Under the pieces are notes generated by a model, which saw nothing but the letters and a program-made list of their open reading frames with translations, searched no databases and was not told the origin of the DNA. Position numbers and translations under genes: made by a program. A stretch of DNA of 10,635 nt from JANRJY01 sp033763735. Lineage in GTDB: Bacteria > Bacteroidota > Bacteroidia > Cytophagales > UBA9547. Shown in pieces: positions 7,180-10,635 of the stretch. The stretch covers positions 1 through 10,635 of the forward strand of contig JANRJY010000029.1 of assembly GCA_033763735.1 (NCBI GenBank). Direction: 5' to 3'. How positions within the stretch are numbered: position 1 is the first letter of the stretch; each line of letters starts with the position of its first letter.

Positions 7180-8670
7180 ATGATACAATTGAAAAGTTTA
7201 GAAGTATGGTTTGTAACAGGTAGTCAACATTTATACGGGGAAGAAACATTGAAACAGGTGGCTAGTCACTCTCAGTCGATAGCCAAGTATTTGGATGAAT
7301 CGAAACAAGTGCCTGTAAATGTGGTATATAAGCCCGTAGTAAAATCACCGGAGGAAATTTATCAATTGTGTTTGGAGGCAAACAGTAGTGCCAAATGTAT
7401 TGGTATTATCACCTGGATGCATACTTTTTCTCCAGCCAAAATGTGGATCAACGGTATGAAGATACTGGCGAAACCAATTTTACATTTCCATACACAATTT
7501 AACAGGGATATCCCATGGGATTCTATTGATATGGATTTCATGAACTTAAATCAATCAGCGCATGGAGACAGAGAGTTTGGGTTCATGTTGACACGCATTG
7601 GCAAATCAAGAAAAGTAGTCGTAGGACATTGGCAAGATTCCAACGTAATCAACCAGATCAATGGATGGTGCCGATCTGCTGCCGGGTGGAATGATTGGCA
7701 AGGAGCCCGATTTGTCCGATTTGGAGACAATATGCGTTTCGTAGCAGTGACGGAAGGAGATAAGGTAGAAGCGGAAATAAAATTCGGCTACAGTGTCAAT
7801 ACATATGGTGTAGGCGACTTAGTTAAGGTAATTGAACAAGTATCTGATGGTGAAGTGAGTAAACTCATTCAAGAATATGAGTCTTCCTACAAAATTGCTG
7901 AGGAACTGATGAAGGAAGGTGCCTTTAGAAATTCATTGTTTCAAGCAGCAAAAATAGAACTCGGACTGGAGACATTCTTGAAAGAGGGTAATTTCAAAGG
8001 ATATACCAATACATTTGAAGATTTGCATGGAATGGTTCAATTGCCTGGTATTGCATCGCAGCGTTTGATGGCAAAGGGGTATGGTTTTGCTGCGGAAGGG
8101 GACTGGAAAACTTGTGCTTTGGTACGTGCCATGAAAGTAATGGGAAGCGACTTGCCGGGAGGAAATTCATTTATGGAAGACTACACCTATCATTTCGAAC
8201 CAGGAAATGAATTGGTATTGGGATCTCATATGTTGGAGATTTGTAGCAGTATTGCTGATGGAAAACCTAGTTGTGAAATACATCCGTTGGGTATAGGAGG
8301 AAAGTCAGATCCGGTACGATTGGTTTTTAACGTGGGCGAAGGACCAGCGTTAAACGCATCGATGGTAGATATGGGTAATCGTTTCAGATTGTTAGTAAAT
8401 GTGGTTCAAGCAGTGAAACCTACCCATGATTTACCCAAATTGCCGGTAGCACGAGTACTATGGAAGCCTATGCCTGATATGACTACGGGATGTGCTGCCT
8501 GGATATTGGCAGGAGGAGCACATCATACTTGTTACAGTCAGAATATCTCTCCGGAACAGTTGCAGGATTTTGCAGAGATGGCAGGTATTGAATATATAAA
8601 AATTGATGGTGCAACCACTCTATATCAATTCAAGAATGAGTTGAAATGGAATGAGATTGCTTATAGATAG
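7180..8670 (+). CDS. araA: L-arabinose isomerase
   Basis: Isomerises L-arabinose to L-ribulose in the cytosol, the first committed catabolic step, using a divalent metal, usually manganese. The 496 residues compare with 500 in Escherichia coli. The protein opens with EVWFVTGSQHLYGEETL, the family N-terminal signature. Metal and catalytic residues are all visible and nearly in the enteric numbering: Glu306 in AAEGDWK, Glu333 in FMEDYTYHF, His350 in GSHMLE and the histidine pair 448-449 in GGAHHTCY. No frameshift or missing residue is seen. It closes the co-directional unit; a weak possible terminator lies about 180 bp downstream at 8849-8875. Confidence 0.97.
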   Translation: MIQLKSLEVWFVTGSQHLYGEETLKQVASHSQSIAKYLDESKQVPVNVVYKPVVKSPEEIYQLCLEANSSAKCIGIITWMHTFSPAKMWINGMKILAKPILHFHTQFNRDIPWDSIDMDFMNLNQSAHGDREFGFMLTRIGKSRKVVVGHWQDSNVINQINGWCRSAAGWNDWQGARFVRFGDNMRFVAVTEGDKVEAEIKFGYSVNTYGVGDLVKVIEQVSDGEVSKLIQEYESSYKIAEELMKEGAFRNSLFQAAKIELGLETFLKEGNFKGYTNTFEDLHGMVQLPGIASQRLMAKGYGFAAEGDWKTCALVRAMKVMGSDLPGGNSFMEDYTYHFEPGNELVLGSHMLEICSSIADGKPSCEIHPLGIGGKSDPVRLVFNVGEGPALNASMVDMGNRFRLLVNVVQAVKPTHDLPKLPVARVLWKPMPDMTTGCAAWILAGGAHHTCYSQNISPEQLQDFAEMAGIEYIKIDGATTLYQFKNELKWNEIAYR

Positions 8671-8824
8671 ATAATTTATTAACATGTTATTTCATAAAAA
8701 CATATTTATTTTGATGCATATCACTATTGATTTAACTTTCAAAATAAACTACTTTCGCTTTCACTTCTTTATAACAAGCTGCACGTAACATATTGAAAAT
8801 TAGAGGATTGTGAATTATAGTAAA

Positions 8825-8844
8825 ATCCGACCACTCCGGCATAA
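8825..8844 (+). repeat. Imperfect copy of the tRNA 3' end at the window start
   Basis: ATCCGACCACTCCGGCATAA here aligns without gaps to ATCCTGCCACCCCGACATAA at 1-20, matching 16 of 20 positions; three of the four differences are not clustered and two in the acceptor part are transitions. The patch is GC-rich inside an AT-rich gap. It lacks the upstream T-stem partner, so it is not a working tRNA. It could be a displaced tRNA end from an old integration event, a relic tRNA copy, or chance; the reverse strand also resembles a class II tRNA D-arm. Confidence 0.35.
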
Positions 8845-8848
8845 TAAT

Positions 8849-8875
8849 TCCTTCAGTAAAGGATGACTTTTTTTT
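8849..8875 (+). terminator. Possible weak terminator downstream of araA
   Basis: TCCTT (8849-8853) and AAGGA (8859-8863) form a 5-bp stem with a five-base loop, followed after TGAC by eight T residues (8868-8875). The stem is short and the T-run is offset by four bases, so efficiency would be modest. It is the only terminator-like structure between araA and dapB. Confidence 0.35.
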
Positions 8876-8954
8876 GGATTAAATTATTACTTTCATCTTT
8901 TTCTAGTACATTATTCGATTTTTTTATGAGATATTGCAGCCAAATTTGTCAATC

Positions 8955-9680
8955 ATGAGAATATTGTTGGTAGGATATGGCAAAATGGGTCAAACCATTG
9001 AAGGAATTGCTATAAAAAGAGGCCATACTATTGCAGGGAAAATAGATGTAAATAATGCTTCTGATATTCACAATTTTAATAATAGTAACACCGATGCAGC
9101 CATAGAGTTTACACACCCAAACTCTGCATTTAATAATGTAAGCGTTCTTTTGAATTCAAATATTCCAACGGTCTGTGGTACAACAGGTTGGCTTGATAAA
9201 AAACAAGACATTGAAAACCTATGCAAATCAAAAAATGGTAGTTTTATTTATGCTTCAAACTACAGTATAGGAGTGAATATATTTTGGGCAGTTAATGAAT
9301 ACATGGCTATACTAATGAATAAAGCCCTTGAGTATGACGTAACTATGGATGAAATACATCATGTGTATAAAAAAGATGCGCCTTCGGGTACAGCAATTAC
9401 TGCTGCAGAAGGTGTACTAAAACATTTGAAAAGAAAAAATAAATGGACAATCGACAGAGGTTCTATTTCACCTTCTGATTTGTATATAGATCATCATCGC
9501 ATTCACAATAAACCAGGGACGCATACCGTTATGTACACTTCTCCGGTAGACAGTATTGAACTCACCCATACTGCTTTTAACAGAGATGGTTTTGCAACAG
9601 GTTCCGTGGTAGCTGCTGAATATATTCATGACAAAAAAGGAATATTTAGCATGAAAGAGGTGTTGGGAATCAATGTGTAA
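8955..9680 (+). CDS. dapB: 4-hydroxy-tetrahydrodipicolinate reductase
   Basis: Reduces 4-hydroxy-tetrahydrodipicolinate to tetrahydrodipicolinate with NAD(P)H, in the cytosolic route to diaminopimelate and lysine. With the ATG at 8955 the protein has 241 residues, the compact size seen in this phylum against about 270 in enterics. The dinucleotide-binding loop GYGKMG is at residues 7-12; CGTTGW follows near residue 70; the catalytic signature HHVYKKDAPSGTA begins at His135-His136, with Lys139 matching the conserved catalytic lysine; FNRDGFATGSV lies near the C terminus. An in-frame TTG at 8934 would add seven residues ahead of the conserved MRILLVGYG start, so the ATG is preferred. A 7-bp tandem duplication (AATGTGT twice) covers the stop codon. 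It precedes lepB in the same direction with a 124-bp gap; this pairing is common in Bacteroidota. It is unrelated to arabinose use. Confidence 0.95.
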   Translation: MRILLVGYGKMGQTIEGIAIKRGHTIAGKIDVNNASDIHNFNNSNTDAAIEFTHPNSAFNNVSVLLNSNIPTVCGTTGWLDKKQDIENLCKSKNGSFIYASNYSIGVNIFWAVNEYMAILMNKALEYDVTMDEIHHVYKKDAPSGTAITAAEGVLKHLKRKNKWTIDRGSISPSDLYIDHHRIHNKPGTHTVMYTSPVDSIELTHTAFNRDGFATGSVVAAEYIHDKKGIFSMKEVLGINV

Positions 9681-9744
9681 TGTGTAATTAATTTATTTAA
9701 TAACTCGCTGATATACAATATATTAATTCTTAAAAATTTCCAAA

Positions 9745-9790
9745 ATTCAAAATTCAACATTTCAAATTTAATATTCAAAATTCAACATTT
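9745..9790. repeat. AT-rich direct repeats between dapB and lepB
   Basis: ATTCAAAATTCAACATTT occurs perfectly twice, at 9745-9762 and 9773-9790, 28 bp apart. Both copies and the bases between them look built from degenerate 7-base units such as AAAATTC and AACATTT. The array ends about 15 bp before the lepB start codon, so it would form most of a lepB leader or overlap its promoter. Function is unknown; slipped-strand expansion is a simple explanation. Confidence 0.7.
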
Positions 9791-9804
9791 AACATCCCCT
9801 TTCA

Positions 9805-10635
9805 ATGCTTCTTTTCACTCTTTGTATTATTGGTATTCCCGTAAACTGGTTATTTGCATTAGGATATTACAGACTTTTTAAGGCTTCAGGACATCCGCCA
9901 ATTAATGCCTTAATTCCGGTTCTCAATACGCTAACCATAATGAAAATTCTTGGCAAGTCGCCATTGAATGTAATAGTTGATTTTATACCAATTATTAATG
10001 TTTTCACTATACCTTCTTATTCCACAGAATTGAATAAATGTTTTGGACTGGAAAACAAAGGATTTGATGGTTACAAACTATTCCTTTCCCCTTCATTTGA
10101 TAATGATGGTTTAAAATATTTAGGAACATTGAAATCTCTTCCTAAAAACCCGAATGCAGGTGGAATGAAAGAAACATTTGATTCCATATTATTTGCAGTA
10201 ATTGCTGCCACATTAATTCGTTGGGCTTTTCTGGAAGCTTATACCATCCCTACGCCATCAATGGAAAAATCATTATTAGTTGGTGATTTTCTGTTTGTTA
10301 GCAAAGTTCACTATGGCCCACGCACACCCAAAACACCTCTACAAGTGCCCTTAACACATCAAACCATTTGGGGTACTTCTATTCCCTCTTATATTGGTGC
10401 TGTGCAAATTCCTTCATTCCGTTTCCCAGGTTTTTCTGAAATCAAAAAAGGCGATTGTGTCGTGTTCAATTGGCCTGCAGATCAAGGATATCCTACTGAT
10501 TTAAAAACAAATTATATCAAACGCTGTGTTGCAACTGCCGGTGATACTATCAAAATCATTAATATGCAATTATTTGTAAACGGTAAACCAAGTGTAAATC
10601 CTGAAAAAATGCAGTACCGTTATTTTATTCAGACA
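9805..10635 (+). CDS. lepB: Signal peptidase I, N-terminal part (cut by window end)
   Basis: Removes signal peptides from exported proteins at the outer face of the inner membrane. The frame is open for 277 codons from the ATG at 9805 to the last base, so the C terminus is missing. Residues about 2-24 form a first membrane segment and about 125-145 a second (FDSILFAVIAATLIRWAFLE). Directly after it comes the catalytic serine, Ser152, in TPSMEKSLLVGD; the general-base lysine is Lys239 in YIKRCVATAGD. The roughly 100 residues between the two membrane segments and the spacing between the two catalytic boxes (87 residues, with extra sequence rich in Pro and Thr) are longer than in Escherichia coli, fitting the enlarged enzymes of Bacteroidota. 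The protein would process the signal peptide of the arabinofuranosidase, though there is no specific link. It follows dapB after an AT-rich repeat patch. Confidence 0.93.
   Translation, partial: MLLFTLCIIGIPVNWLFALGYYRLFKASGHPPINALIPVLNTLTIMKILGKSPLNVIVDFIPIINVFTIPSYSTELNKCFGLENKGFDGYKLFLSPSFDNDGLKYLGTLKSLPKNPNAGGMKETFDSILFAVIAATLIRWAFLEAYTIPTPSMEKSLLVGDFLFVSKVHYGPRTPKTPLQVPLTHQTIWGTSIPSYIGAVQIPSFRFPGFSEIKKGDCVVFNWPADQGYPTDLKTNYIKRCVATAGDTIKIINMQLFVNGKPSVNPEKMQYRYFIQT

Larger units (their letters stand above)
8671..8954. other. Intergenic region between araA and dapB
   Basis: This 284-bp AT-rich gap has no coding sequence. It contains a 10-bp palindrome TAACATGTTA (8680-8689), a GC-richer patch resembling a tRNA 3' end (8825-8844), a weak terminator-like hairpin (8849-8875) and an 8-bp inverted repeat TAATAATT / AATTATTA (8842-8849 and 8882-8889) around that hairpin. 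The dapB promoter must lie here or overlap it, but no -33/-7 pair of good quality is visible; CAAATTTG at 8941-8948 lacks a -33 partner. Confidence 0.45.

Noticed and set aside
8680..8689. Palindrome TAACATGTTA just after araA as a terminator
   Set aside because: The stem is AT-rich, has no room for a loop and is not followed by a T-run.
8800..8865. A minus-strand tRNA-Ser or tRNA-Leu suggested by TGCCGGAGTGGTCGGA
   Set aside because: No anticodon arm, no TTCGA-type T loop and no matching acceptor strand are found nearby, so it cannot be a functional tRNA; kept only as an alternative reading of the repeat.
8934..8954. TTG start adding seven residues to dapB
   Set aside because: The conserved family N terminus begins at the ATG at 8955 (MRILLVGYGKMG); the extra residues have no counterpart.

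Overview
The window looks like chromosomal DNA of an AT-rich member of the Bacteroidota. Supporting signs are: a TTTG / TAnnTTTG promoter in the main control region, A-rich leaders instead of strong Shine-Dalgarno sites, a tRNA end with no encoded CCA, the remnant of a type IX secretion sorting domain, and a dapB-lepB gene pair at the right edge. The sequence alone does not fix a genus.

Left edge (1-1023): the last bases of a tRNA gene, probably tRNA-Pro, followed by a strong intrinsic terminator. Then comes almost 1 kb of AT-rich DNA without an intact gene. Its one clear coding trace is a minus-strand relic (650-799) of the C-terminal end of a T9SS-sorted protein, which still has its own terminator (585-618).

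Centre (1024-8670): an L-arabinose locus. It has an exported GH51 alpha-L-arabinofuranosidase; a convergent AraC-family regulator; and, divergent from the regulator, a four-gene unit with 22-33 bp gaps: lipoprotein aldose 1-epimerase, ribulokinase (araB), L-ribulose-5-phosphate 4-epimerase (araD) and L-arabinose isomerase (araA). Together these free L-arabinose from glycan side chains in the envelope, equilibrate its anomers, and convert it in the cytosol to D-xylulose 5-phosphate for the pentose phosphate pathway. There is no transporter and no SusC/SusD pair in the window, so uptake must be encoded elsewhere.

The 96-bp gap between the regulator and the epimerase is the control region. It holds two near-identical 12-bp direct repeats exactly 21 bp apart. 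The promoter-proximal copy ends on the -33 TTTG element of a promoter whose -7 box lies just before the epimerase start codon. This matches the classical AraC half-site layout.

Right edge (8671-10635): a 284-bp gap with a weak terminator and an imperfect copy of the tRNA 3' end found at position 1. It is followed by dapB (lysine / diaminopimelate synthesis), an AT-rich repeat patch, and the first 277 codons of lepB (signal peptidase I), cut by the window end.

The catabolic genes themselves are conventional. The parts worth a second look are the regulator-operator arrangement, the T9SS gene relic, and the tRNA-end-like repeats on either side of the arabinose block. I see no evidence of a wholly new system.
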